The position numbers and the translations under genes are program-made. The notes below the pieces were generated by a model, which made no database searches, was not told where the DNA came from, and worked only from the letters and a program-made list of their open reading frames with translations. DNA of 64,000 nt from Aurantibacter_A sp965215845 (GTDB taxonomy: Bacteria > Bacteroidota > Bacteroidia > Flavobacteriales > Flavobacteriaceae), in assembly GCA_965215845.1 (NCBI GenBank), contig CBDCEL010000004.1, forward strand, positions 1,054,001 to 1,118,000, read 5' to 3'. Of this stretch, positions 44,229-53,900 are shown piece after piece (position 1 is the stretch's first letter; every line of letters starts with the position of its first letter).

Positions 44229-45227
44229 TTATAGTTTATGTTGTACAAACGGAAAATCTTCTTGCTCGTAAACCATATCATACAATTGGTTTACCGGAGG
44301 ATATTCTGATTCCTCCGCAAATTTTTCGCATTCCGAAACCCTTGATTTTACACGGGCATCGATTTCCTTTATTTCATCATCTGAAGCATATCCCTCTTTT
44401 TTGATAATTTCCAGTACCTGGGTAATCGGATCGATCTTTTTGTACTCTTCGACCTCTTCCTTAGTTCTATAGTGTTGGGCATCTGACATGGAGTGGCCGC
44501 GATATCGATAGGTTTTCATTTCCAAAAATGTCGGTCCACTACCGTTTCTAGCTCTTTCCACGGCCTTGCTGACCTCTTGTGCCACTGCAACGGGATCCAT
44601 GCCATCCACAGGTCCGCAGGGCATTTCATAACCCAAGCCCAGTTTCCAAATTTCGGTGGTATGTGCAGTTCGCTCAACCGAGGTTCCCATGGCATAACCA
44701 TTGTTCTCACAAATGAAAACTACGGGCAGTTGCCAAAGCATGGCCAAGTTGAAGGTTTCATGTAGAGAGCCCTGTCTAACGGCCCCATCTCCCATATAGC
44801 AGAGGGTTACATTGTCGCGTTTGAAATATTTGTCGCCAAAAGCCATACCGGCCCCTAACGGAATCTGTCCGCCAACAATACCATGTCCGCCATGAAAACG
44901 GTATTCCTTCGAGAAGATGTGCATGGATCCGCCCATACCCTTAGAGGTGCCTGTGACCTTACCGTAAAGTTCAGCCATCACGTATCTGGGATCAACACCC
45001 ATTCCAATGGGCTGAACATGGTTTCTGTAGGCCGTAATCATTCTATCCTTGGTCAAATCCATTGCATGCAGCGACCCTGCCAAGACAGCTTCCTGACCGT
45101 TGTAAAGATGAAGGAATCCCCTAACTTTTTGTTGAATATAAACTGCGGCAAGTTTGTCCTCGAACTTCCGCCAGAACAACATATCCTCATACCATTTTAG
45201 ATATGTTTCCTTGGTGATTTTCTCCAT
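44229..45227 (-). CDS. pdhA: Pyruvate dehydrogenase E1 component, alpha subunit
   Basis: E1 alpha binds thiamine diphosphate for pyruvate decarboxylation with PdhB. The 332-aa sequence has the TPP motif GDGAVRQGSLHETFNLAM ending ICENNGYAMGTS, plus GGSMHIFSKEYRFHGGHGIV and YRYRGHSMSDAQHYR, the phosphorylation-loop region. It is the first gene of the pdhA-pdhC unit. TATTTTTG on the minus strand (45299-45292) is a possible -7 element without a matching TTG. Confidence 0.95.
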   Translation of the reverse strand: MEKITKETYLKWYEDMLFWRKFEDKLAAVYIQQKVRGFLHLYNGQEAVLAGSLHAMDLTKDRMITAYRNHVQPIGMGVDPRYVMAELYGKVTGTSKGMGGSMHIFSKEYRFHGGHGIVGGQIPLGAGMAFGDKYFKRDNVTLCYMGDGAVRQGSLHETFNLAMLWQLPVVFICENNGYAMGTSVERTAHTTEIWKLGLGYEMPCGPVDGMDPVAVAQEVSKAVERARNGSGPTFLEMKTYRYRGHSMSDAQHYRTKEEVEEYKKIDPITQVLEIIKKEGYASDDEIKEIDARVKSRVSECEKFAEESEYPPVNQLYDMVYEQEDFPFVQHKL

Positions 45228-45369
45228 TTAAACCTGTTTATTCGGAATTTTGAATCGTATTCAAGTCGTCCGTGAAAACAACACGGAAAAACAAAAATAC
45301 ATATTATATCCTTAGGAAAAAACACCGTGAAAGATGGTTCAAAAAAGGGAAAAAATGTTACCGATTCCG

Positions 45370-45852
45370 TTACAAATAGGTATTGTCAAAAGCAAAGGGA
45401 ATAAGGTCCAAGACCGAATTGCATTTGATTACCGGCCCGCTCTCGCCCATCATTAAAATGGGAATCGGCGTTCGTTGTTTTTGTTCGTATTCAGCCATGG
45501 TCTGCCTACAAATTCCGCATGATGATACCGGTCTGAGCACCTCTTTCGACTTAGAGGTTGCCGAAATCGCAATACCAATAACCTTTACGTCGGGAAATTT
45601 GGCTCCTGCCTGTAGTATAGCTACCCGCTCTGCACATACACCGGCGGGGTACGAGGCATTTTCTTGATTGCTTCCAATTACGGTTTTTCCATTCTCAAGA
45701 AGTACGGCCGCACCTACTTGAAAATTGGAATATGGGGCATAGGCATTTTTTCGGGCCTCAATAGCAGATTGCATCAACATTTGATCACCGGATGAAAGTT
45801 CATCGAAAGAATCGTATTGAAGATATTCGAACTCTTGTTTGCGTTTCTGCAT
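45370..45852 (-). CDS. cdd: Cytidine deaminase
   Basis: Cdd deaminates cytidine and deoxycytidine to uridine forms in pyrimidine salvage. The 160-aa protein has the zinc ligands in GVCAERVAILQ and SSCGICRQTMAEY, and AYAPYSNFQVGAAVLLENG at the substrate site. Its position between porV and pdhA is typical of flavobacteria. Confidence 0.93.
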   Translation of the reverse strand: MQKRKQEFEYLQYDSFDELSSGDQMLMQSAIEARKNAYAPYSNFQVGAAVLLENGKTVIGSNQENASYPAGVCAERVAILQAGAKFPDVKVIGIAISATSKSKEVLRPVSSCGICRQTMAEYEQKQRTPIPILMMGESGPVIKCNSVLDLIPFAFDNTYL

Positions 45853-45883
45853 GGGCCAATAAGAATTGTGTAAAATTAAGAAA

Positions 45884-45911
45884 CCCTATCCTCCAAAAAA
45901 AGTGGACAGGG
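45884..45911 (-). terminator. Terminator of porV
   Basis: An 8-bp stem (CCCTATCC at 45884-45891, GGACAGGG at 45904-45911, one wobble pair) lies between porV and cdd, with a T-rich tract following on the minus strand. Confidence 0.55.
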
Positions 45912-45940
45912 CTCTTAACATTTTATGTTTTTTCTTTTTA

Positions 45941-47092
45941 TTAGTCGTTCAGATACTCTTGTCCCAAATTGAAGGTCAAGGAAAAACGCAAAGTATTCTC
46001 TAACGGGTTTCTCACTTGCGAAGTTGCAAATAAATAAGAAAGGTCTATTTGGGTCATTCTGAATCGAAAGCCGGCACCTAGGGTGAAAAACTTTCGGGAA
46101 CCTTTGTCCTCACTTTCATTAAAATATCCAGTACGTACCATAAACGAGTCTTGATAGACATATTCGGCACCCAATGCCCAGGTCATTTCCTTTAGCTCTT
46201 CGCCAAATCCGTCTGGTGCATCCCCAAACGATTTGAACACACCACTGAAAGCACTGATGTTTTGATATTCCTCATTATCGGTCGCATCGATTATTTGATC
46301 ACCATTGAAGTCTTTTGGTGTGGGAACAAGCAACTTGTTGAATTCCGTGGTAAGTCCGATAACATTGTCCTGGTCCAAAATAAAATCAAAGCCTACACCA
46401 AGTTTCATATTTGCGGGAAGAAAATTCTCTTGCCCGCCTGCGTCATACTGTATTTTTCCACCAATGTTCGAGAAGTTGAAACCTGCTCTCCATCGACCAT
46501 CAAAACTATTATATGCCTTTTCTCGAGATCGGTAGTAACCTGAGACATCGACAGCAAAAGAACTACCAGCCTGAGAATCGACCGTTGCATCGTCTTGAAA
46601 CTTGAGATTCGAGCTAATGAACCTACCCCCAACGGACATCGAAAATGTAGGGCTCAATTTGAGGGAATACGAACCGTCTAGTGCAAATTCATTGGGCTTG
46701 ACAGGCCTACCTTCTTCCCCGGGAGTCTGTCTGAGAATAATTTCGCCCAAAGTAAAATATCTAAGGCTAAGCGCGAAGGCACTTTGATCGTCTATCTTGT
46801 TATAGAAACTGGCGTTTAAAAGGGCTATATCGGTAATTATACTTTCAAGATAAGGTGTATAGCTTACCCCAATGCCCATCTTTCTATCGGCAAAGGCAAA
46901 TTTGGCAGGATTCCACTGTTGTGAAAACACATCGGTCGAAGTAGCCACTCCCATATCACCCATACCTGCAGCCCTTGCGTCTGAAGCGATGGTCAAAAAT
47001 GGCACAGCGGTCGTGATAACCCTTTGGTCATCTTGGCCTGATAGTTTACATACAAAAACCAGTAAAAAAAGTATAGTTAATCTCTTCATCAT
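45941..47092 (-). CDS. porV: Type IX secretion outer-membrane protein PorV
   Basis: PorV is an outer-membrane barrel of the FadL type that collects T9SS cargo and passes it to the PorU sortase. The mature sequence begins after the signal at LVFVCKLSGQ; DDQRVITTAVPFLTIASDAR and ARAAGMGDMGVATSTDVFSQ are its signatures, and the strands alternate up to the end FSLTFNLGQEYLND. The start is ATG 47092 (or 47089); a longer frame opens at 47119 outside the signal peptide. gldJ is divergent upstream. Confidence 0.93.
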   Translation of the reverse strand: MMKRLTILFLLVFVCKLSGQDDQRVITTAVPFLTIASDARAAGMGDMGVATSTDVFSQQWNPAKFAFADRKMGIGVSYTPYLESIITDIALLNASFYNKIDDQSAFALSLRYFTLGEIILRQTPGEEGRPVKPNEFALDGSYSLKLSPTFSMSVGGRFISSNLKFQDDATVDSQAGSSFAVDVSGYYRSREKAYNSFDGRWRAGFNFSNIGGKIQYDAGGQENFLPANMKLGVGFDFILDQDNVIGLTTEFNKLLVPTPKDFNGDQIIDATDNEEYQNISAFSGVFKSFGDAPDGFGEELKEMTWALGAEYVYQDSFMVRTGYFNESEDKGSRKFFTLGAGFRFRMTQIDLSYLFATSQVRNPLENTLRFSLTFNLGQEYLND

Positions 47093-47559
47093 TAAAATCG
47101 GTAAAGTTAAATTGGTCAATAGTTCTTAAACAAATCAGTTTTAACGCCGTTTTTGGGCATTCCGGTTGTTAACCTTGTAAACGACTATTTCAACAATATC
47201 TTGTGTTATGCCAGATATTTTTTGCAAATACCTCTTTGACACCAAAGATACGACTCATTATGTTCAGAGGCCCGTCTAAATTTTCAGATGGTCAAAGATC
47301 ATTATAAAAGCCTCTGACTTTGCCCAAAAAGATTATCGTCAAGGCCATACTAATCTATTTTTTACATCGTTATATTTAATGTATTGATGCCTTTTGGTAA
47401 TGCAAGGTTGACAATTTGTCAAATATTTTTTCGCAAGACAAAATATTATGTACAAATCGTCGTTTTATATGCCGAAAGTGACACCTAAATTAATCAAAAC
47501 ACAAATCTCGAGCTACTCATTAAAAATGTAGTTCAAATGTTTGAACTCAAGTCCTAATT
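47093..47559. other. porV-gldJ divergent intergenic region with palindromes
   Basis: This 467-bp gap carries no supported gene. It contains two perfect palindromes, TTGACAATTTGTCAA (47408-47422) and GTTCAAATGTTTGAAC (47531-47546), the latter 14 bp before the gldJ ATG. On the minus strand TTTG (47134-47131), 21 nt and TAACTTTA (47109-47102) could be the porV promoter, very close to its start. No porU sequence remains. Confidence 0.55.
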
Positions 47560-49224
47560 ATGAAAAAACAGTTTATCAAAGTTGTACTTTCTTGTGCCGT
47601 GATAGCGGGAGGTTTTTCAGTAACCAGCTGTAAAAAATCTTCATCTTCCAAAAACGTTTCAAGAGCTACTGGTTGGAAAATCAATGCGAAGGAAGGCGGC
47701 TTTCAGTACAATACAGATTTCAAGGAGCAAGAAACGGCTCCCGGTCTTGTTTTTGTCGAAGGCGGTACGTTTACCAAAGGTAAGGTTCAAGATGACGTGA
47801 TGCACGATTGGAACAATACCCCTACTTCACAGCATGTACAATCATTTTATATGGATGAAACCGAGGTAACCAATGTCATGTATTTGGAATACCTTGATTA
47901 TTTGAAAAGTGTTTATCCACCGGAAAACCCGAAATACGCAAATATTTATAAAGGAGCCCTTCCAGATACATTGGTATGGAGAAATCGATTAGGCTTTAAT
48001 GAGACCATGACCAACAATTATTTGCGTCACCCGGCCTACGCAGAATATCCAGTAGTAGGTGTAAACTGGGTTCAGGCGACCCAATTTGCAGAATGGAGAA
48101 CCGATCGTGTGAACGAGGCAATGTTGGAAAAAGAGGGTTATTTGGCAAAAGATGCCAAGTATCAGGCTGTAACCGGTGAGGTGCAAGGCACTTTTAGTAC
48201 CGAAGCCTATTTGAACAGACCTGAATCGGTATACAACGGTCAAATTGATTCTCTACAAGGAAAGATGAAAAAAGACAGTGTTGCCACTTATGCGAAGCGC
48301 AGTAGTGGTATCATTATGCCAGAGTACCGCCTACCCACCGAAACTGAGTGGGAATATGCCGCACAAGCGAACCAGGGTACCCGCGAGTATAACAATTACC
48401 GTGGAAGAAAGAAATATCCATGGGAAGGTGACTATACCAGAAATGGCCAGCGCGTCGGTAGAGGTGATCAATTGGCAAACTTCAAACAAGGTAAAGGTGA
48501 CTATGGCGGAATCGCAGGATGGTCAGATGATGGCGCAGACATCACAGCTGAGGTCAAATCATATAAACCCAACGATCTCGGATTGTATGATATGGCAGGT
48601 AATGTTGCCGAGTGGGTTTCAGATGTTTATCGGCCTATCGTTGATGATGAAATCAGTGATTTCAACTACTATAGGGGCAACATCTATATGAAGACGGCAA
48701 TCGGTGAAGACGGAAAGGTGAATGTACTACGTGATTCAATTGTCTACGATACACTACCAAATGGTAAGATCGTTGCCGTGAATCTACCAGGTGAAATTAA
48801 AATGGTGCCGGTCGATGAGCAAGAGACTTATTTGAGAACGAACTTTGATTCAAGTGATAACCGCGGTTACAGAGATGGTGATCCAGGTTCATCAAGGTTT
48901 TTCGATCGTTTTAGCGATGAAGACGAAGAGAATCAAAGAAAAATGTATGACTCGCCTAGACATAGGGTCGAACGTGACTCTGCAGGTAATCTGATTCGTG
49001 AATATGACAAGTCAAACAACAGAACCTCATTAATCAACGATGAAGTACGTGTATTTAAAGGTGGTTCATGGAGGGATAGGGCCTATTGGTTGGATCCCGC
49101 CCAGCGACGCTACTTGCCACAATATATGGCGACCGATTATATCGGCTTTAGATGTGCGATGTCAAGGGTAGGGTCAAAATCTAAAACCAAAAACAAGACT
49201 CCTAGAGGTAAAAAAGCAAGATAA
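47560..49224 (+). CDS. gldJ: Gliding motility lipoprotein GldJ
   Basis: GldJ is an outer-membrane lipoprotein required for gliding and for stability of the T9SS motor. The lipobox is GGFSVTSC; the body has the FGE-sulfatase fold (APGLVFVEGGTFTKG, MDETEVTNVMYLEYLDYL, YRLPTETEWEYAAQANQG, DLGLYDMAGNVAEWVSDVY, VFKGGSWRDRAYW) with a long insertion around 370-500, typical of GldJ at 554 aa. It lacks the FGE cysteine pair. murF follows after a strong terminator. Confidence 0.94.
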   Translation: MKKQFIKVVLSCAVIAGGFSVTSCKKSSSSKNVSRATGWKINAKEGGFQYNTDFKEQETAPGLVFVEGGTFTKGKVQDDVMHDWNNTPTSQHVQSFYMDETEVTNVMYLEYLDYLKSVYPPENPKYANIYKGALPDTLVWRNRLGFNETMTNNYLRHPAYAEYPVVGVNWVQATQFAEWRTDRVNEAMLEKEGYLAKDAKYQAVTGEVQGTFSTEAYLNRPESVYNGQIDSLQGKMKKDSVATYAKRSSGIIMPEYRLPTETEWEYAAQANQGTREYNNYRGRKKYPWEGDYTRNGQRVGRGDQLANFKQGKGDYGGIAGWSDDGADITAEVKSYKPNDLGLYDMAGNVAEWVSDVYRPIVDDEISDFNYYRGNIYMKTAIGEDGKVNVLRDSIVYDTLPNGKIVAVNLPGEIKMVPVDEQETYLRTNFDSSDNRGYRDGDPGSSRFFDRFSDEDEENQRKMYDSPRHRVERDSAGNLIREYDKSNNRTSLINDEVRVFKGGSWRDRAYWLDPAQRRYLPQYMATDYIGFRCAMSRVGSKSKTKNKTPRGKKAR

Positions 49225-49245
49225 GATTGCTAGATAAAGATTAAG

Positions 49246-49275
49246 AGCCCCGGCGATTCCGTCGGGGCTTTTTTT
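49246..49275 (+). terminator. Intrinsic terminator of gldJ
   Basis: A stem of nine pairs (49246-49254 with 49261-49269, including one wobble) with CGGGGCT on the right arm is followed by T's to 49275. Confidence 0.88.
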
Positions 49276-49288
49276 ATACTTTTACCGT

Positions 49289-50563
49289 ATGAAAATCTCA
49301 GAACTTCACCAACGGTTCTTAAGGTCCCCCAATGTTTGTACCGATACTCGAAAAATTGAAGACGACTGTATCTTTTTTGCCCTGAAAGGCGAAAACTTTA
49401 ACGGTAATGAATATGCCAAGGAAGCGCTAAAAAAAGGGGCGACCCTTGCCGTTATCGATGAAGAAAAACACAAAGTAAATGATGCTACTGTTTTAGTGCC
49501 AAATGTCTTGGAGGCGCTACAGCAATTGGCCAACTACCATAGAAATCATTGCACGGCCAAGGTCATAGCCTTGACCGGAAGTAACGGAAAGACCACCACC
49601 AAAGAGTTGATCCATAGCGTGCTTTCCAAAAAGTACAGCACAATCGCCACTAAAGGAAACCTTAACAATCATATTGGTGTACCGCTAACATTGCTTTCAA
49701 TTCAAGACGATACGGAAATCGCAATCGTAGAAATGGGTGCCAATCACCAAAAGGAAATCGAATTTTTATCTTCTTTGGCACAACCCGATTTTGGATATAT
49801 TACCAATTTCGGAAAAGCCCATCTAGAAGGATTCGGAGGTGAAGAAGGTGTCATCAAGGGAAAAAGCGAGCTGTACACCTATTTGACCGAAAACAGAAAA
49901 TCTGTTTTTATTAATGCAGATGACCCCATTCAAGTTAAGAAACTTGGCACCTATATCAACAAGTATGGCTTTAGTCAAAATGATCATCAATATTATCAGA
50001 TCAATTTCTTGGGCGCCGACCCCTTTGTAAAATTGAGTTTTGAAGATCTTGTGGTAGAATCACAAATGATCGGAAAGTATAACTTTTCGAATTGTTGCGC
50101 TGCTATTGTCATAGGCAAATATTTCAATGTGCCCAAGGAGGACATCAAGGATGCGATAGAATCCTATGTGCCAGAAAACAATCGGTCCCAAATCATTGAA
50201 AAAAATGGGCATAAGATCATATTGGATGCTTATAATGCCAATCCGACCAGTATGAAGGCGGCATTGGAAAATTTCGATGGCATGAAGGCCGAAAACAAAA
50301 TCGCAATTTTAGGTGATATGTTCGAACTTGGTGACTCAGCCGAAGAAGAACACCGGAAAATAGCCCATTTGGCTGCATCATTGCCCTTTGAAAAAGTATT
50401 TCTTCTCGGGGAAAACTTTTATAAGACCGAGTCGGGCAACCCCAAATTTGCCAGTTTTGATACGTTCAAAAAGCATCTGGAAAGATTAGAGCTTCCTGAA
50501 AGCACCCTGTTGATTAAAGGTTCCCGGGGCATGGCCTTGGAACGTGTCTTGGACCTGATTTAA
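49289..50563 (+). CDS. murF: UDP-MurNAc-tripeptide--D-Ala-D-Ala ligase
   Basis: MurF adds D-Ala-D-Ala to the UDP-MurNAc-tripeptide in the last cytoplasmic step of peptidoglycan precursor synthesis. The 424-aa sequence has the ATP loop ALTGSNGKTTTKELIHSVL, KGNLNNHIGVPLTLLS, MGANHQKEI and DAYNANPTSMKAALENF in the C-terminal domain. The distance from gldJ suggests an independent transcript, as the terminator lies between them. gldJ-murF adjacency is common in this family. Confidence 0.94.
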   Translation: MKISELHQRFLRSPNVCTDTRKIEDDCIFFALKGENFNGNEYAKEALKKGATLAVIDEEKHKVNDATVLVPNVLEALQQLANYHRNHCTAKVIALTGSNGKTTTKELIHSVLSKKYSTIATKGNLNNHIGVPLTLLSIQDDTEIAIVEMGANHQKEIEFLSSLAQPDFGYITNFGKAHLEGFGGEEGVIKGKSELYTYLTENRKSVFINADDPIQVKKLGTYINKYGFSQNDHQYYQINFLGADPFVKLSFEDLVVESQMIGKYNFSNCCAAIVIGKYFNVPKEDIKDAIESYVPENNRSQIIEKNGHKIILDAYNANPTSMKAALENFDGMKAENKIAILGDMFELGDSAEEEHRKIAHLAASLPFEKVFLLGENFYKTESGNPKFASFDTFKKHLERLELPESTLLIKGSRGMALERVLDLI

Positions 50564-50573
50564 AAGAGAGCTC

Positions 50574-50612
50574 TGGTATATGTTGGACTCGAACCAGTTA
50601 CCTCCGCTCTAG
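50574..50612 (-). pseudogene. tRNA 3'-half remnant
   Basis: Read on the minus strand it has a T-arm-like ACTGGTTCGAGTCCAAC (50598-50582), a 3' acceptor-like ATATACC and a discriminator A. Over 35 bases 26 match the 3' half of the tRNA-Val gene 101 bp further on. The upstream (5') half is unrelated to tRNA. Confidence 0.6.
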
Positions 50613-50674
50613 CATAGGTGGACAGTGCGCGAAGCCAGAAGCGTAAACTCAAAAAGAAAAATGACACTCCTATG

Positions 50675-50749
50675 TGGGTCATACTGGATTCGAACCAGTG
50701 ACCTCTGCCCTGTCAAGGCAGCGCTCTAAACCAACTGAGCTAATAACCC
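50675..50749 (-). tRNA. tRNA-Val (GAC anticodon)
   Basis: The minus strand folds as a 75-nt tRNA: acceptor GGGTTAT/ATGACCC with one G-U pair, D-arm GCTC/GAGC, anticodon stem CTGCC/GGCAG with loop TTGACAG giving anticodon GAC, T-arm ACTGG TTCGAAT CCAGT and discriminator A. CCA is not encoded. A perfect minus-strand -7 element (50779-50786) lies upstream. Confidence 0.95.
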
Positions 50750-50778
50750 TAAGATTCCGAACTTAAAAATCGGGACAG

Positions 50779-50786
50779 CAAAAATA
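50779..50786 (-). promoter_or_regulatory. Putative -7 element of tRNA-Val
   Basis: TATTTTTG on the minus strand matches TAnnTTTG about 30 nt before the tRNA 5' end. No TTG lies at the proper distance. Confidence 0.4.
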
Positions 50787-50916
50787 AGTAAAAGTTCCGA
50801 TATCAGCCCCTAAAATCAACTTATAATGACCCTATATGACCGTGGGTTCTAAAGAATGGACGAACAACAGTTCTGTGCAAAATTATGTATTTTTAATACT
50901 CATTCCCTTGAAAACC

Positions 50917-53900
50917 ATGAACGTTCGATTGATATTACCGAAATTCTTACTACTTGCCCTGGCATCCTGTTCATACAATCTTCCCTCGGATGTTGAACTC
51001 GCATACGATGAAATTCCCGAGGAAATCGATTTCAATTTCCATATAAAGCCCATTCTTTCAGACCGCTGTTACACTTGTCACGGCCCTGACGAAAACACGC
51101 GAAAAGCGAATCTCAGACTCGATAATGAGCAATCGGCCTTTGGAAAACTCGAAAGTGGAAACATTGCCTTTGTTCCGGGCAGCCCAAAAAATAGTGAAAG
51201 CGTAGCCAGAATTCTGAGCAATGACCCAGAAATGCAAATGCCACCTCCCGATTCGCATTTGTCGCTTAATGCCGAGGAGAAAGCGATAATCATCAAATGG
51301 ATCGATCAAGGCGCTGAGTGGAAAGATCATTGGGCATTCAGCAAACCTATAAAACCTCAAGTTCCCGTTTCAGAGAATGACAATTGGCCCGCCAATAATG
51401 TAGTGGATCGTTTTGTTCAACGACTCTTGAAGCAAAAGGGTTTTGAACCCTCACCTGAAGCAGACAAAGAAAGGCTTTTGCGACGTGTATCGCTTGACCT
51501 AACAGGCCTACCTCCCACAATAGATGAAATCGATTCCTTTTTATCCGATGATAGTCCTGAAGCCTATGAGAAGGTCGTAGACCGACTTCTCGACACCGAC
51601 ACCTATGCCGAAAGATTGGCCGTTGATTGGATGGACCTCTCACGTTATGCCGATTCTCACGGACTTCATGCCGATGGCTGGCGATTGATGTGGCCTTGGC
51701 GCGATTGGGTCATAAAGTCTTTTAAGGAAAATATGCCTTACGATCAATTCGTTACCTGGCAGTTGGCAGGTGATTTGTTTCCGGATCCTACCAAGGAGCA
51801 GAGGCTTGCCACCGCTTTCAATCGAAATCACCCTATGACAGCGGAAGGTGGGGCCATCGAAGAGGAATTTCGATTGAACTATGTCTGGGATCGTACTGAA
51901 ACGGTAGGCACGGCACTTCTAGGCCTGACCGTCTCTTGCGCAAGGTGTCACGACCACAAGTTCGATCCGATTTCGCAAAAAGACTATTTTCAAATGGCCG
52001 CCTTTTTCAACAATGTAAAAGAATTGGGTATGACCGGTGATGACGGCAATTATGGGCCTATGATGGCCTTGCCTGACCCTGAAACCGAGACCGCCCTGAA
52101 TTCCCTTGAAAATTCGATTAGAGAAAAAGAAGAGGAACTGCGTTTGACAAAAAAGGAGCTCGCCGACCTTCAAACCTTTATGAAGGAATTACCCAAAAAC
52201 TTTAAACAGAATGGGTTAATCGGTCATTACCCATTTGAAAAGTTACAGGCCAACGGAAAAAAATTCATTGTTGATCGAAATACCAATGTTACAGCCAGTA
52301 AAAAACCTGAAATCGTCAAAGGTAAAATGGGAAATGCATTTGCATTTACAGGGGAATATGATGATATATCAATTAAGAATATCCCAAATTTCGAATTGAC
52401 AGATAAATTCTCGGTGGCCCTTTGGATGAATTCCACCAAAAGGGAAGCAGGAAAGACCCAAACCCTATTAGGTACTACTGGTGTAAAGAACAATTTTTGG
52501 CGGGGTTGGGATTTCTATCTTGACAGTTTGAACCATTTGAATGCAAGGTTGGTGCATTCGCTCCCTCACAACTATATTCAAGTTCGATCAAAAGATTCCA
52601 TAAAAATCAATGAATGGAAGCATGTCGCATTCACCTATGACGGAACTGGTAAGGCAGAAGGTCTTTCGCTGTTCGTCAATGGTCAAAAAATAGATACCTC
52701 CACACCTTATGATAGGCTGTATAAATCGATAAAGACAATCTCAAATTCGACACATGTTATCGAGGATAAACCTACGCTGGTCGCCAAAAGTTATCGGGCC
52801 TTTACGGGTGAAAACGGAATTTTCAAAGGTGCGTTGGACGACATTTATGTTTATTCCAGAGCTTTGACTCAACCTGAGTTGACCGTTCTAATGGAAGGGA
52901 ACAAAGTTCCCAAAGAAGAATTAAAGGCCAAGCACTATTGGATCGAACAATCCCCAAGAATTATCACAATTGAAAATGAACTTAAATCATTGCGAGAAAA
53001 TTGGCTGAATCTGATGTCTCCCGTCATGGAGGTCATGATTATGGAAGAAATGCCAAAAAAGCGAAAGGCATTCGTCTACGACAGAGGTGATTATGAACAA
53101 CCCATTTATGAGGTTGAAGCCAGTACGCCCGAAGTACTTCCCACATTTTCCGAAAAAATGCCCAAAAACAGATTGGGGCTCGCCAAATGGATTTTTTCTG
53201 AGGACAATCCCTTAACCGCCAGGGTCGCCGTAAACCGTTATTGGCAAATGTTGTTCGGTAAAGGTTTAGTGGCTACTCCACAAGATTTCGGGGTACAGGG
53301 TTCCCTCCCCTCACACCCGAGGCTAATCGATTGGTTGGCGGTAGAATTCATGGAAAGTGGTTGGGATGTGAAAGCCCTTTTAAAGACCATCGTCATGTCA
53401 CATACTTATCGACAATCTTCCAAAATATCACAGCAGCTAAGGGAAAAAGACCCTGGCAATATTTATTTGGCAAGAAACAATTCATACCGACTTCCGGCGG
53501 AAATGATCAGGGATAATGCTTTGGCCGCAAGTGGACTTTTGGTACAACAAATCGGGGGTGAAAGTGTCAAACCCTATCAACCCGGAAATCTTTGGATCGA
53601 AAAAAACAGTTTTTCGCATAGATTGTTGAATTACAAAGAGTCACAGGGTGATAGCCTTTATCGGCGTGGACTATATACCTTTATTAGGCGAACATCCCCG
53701 CATCCGGCCATGACCGCTTTCGACGCCCCTTCAAGAGAAGTTTGCATCGTAAAGCGTGAGAACACCAATACCCCATTACAAGCTTTGGTTCTTATGAACG
53801 ACACACAATTTATAGAGGCTTCCAAAGTACTGGCCGAGAGAATGCAAAAGGAAGGTGGAGAGACTTTGGAGGATCAAATTTCCCACGGATTTAGACTGGC

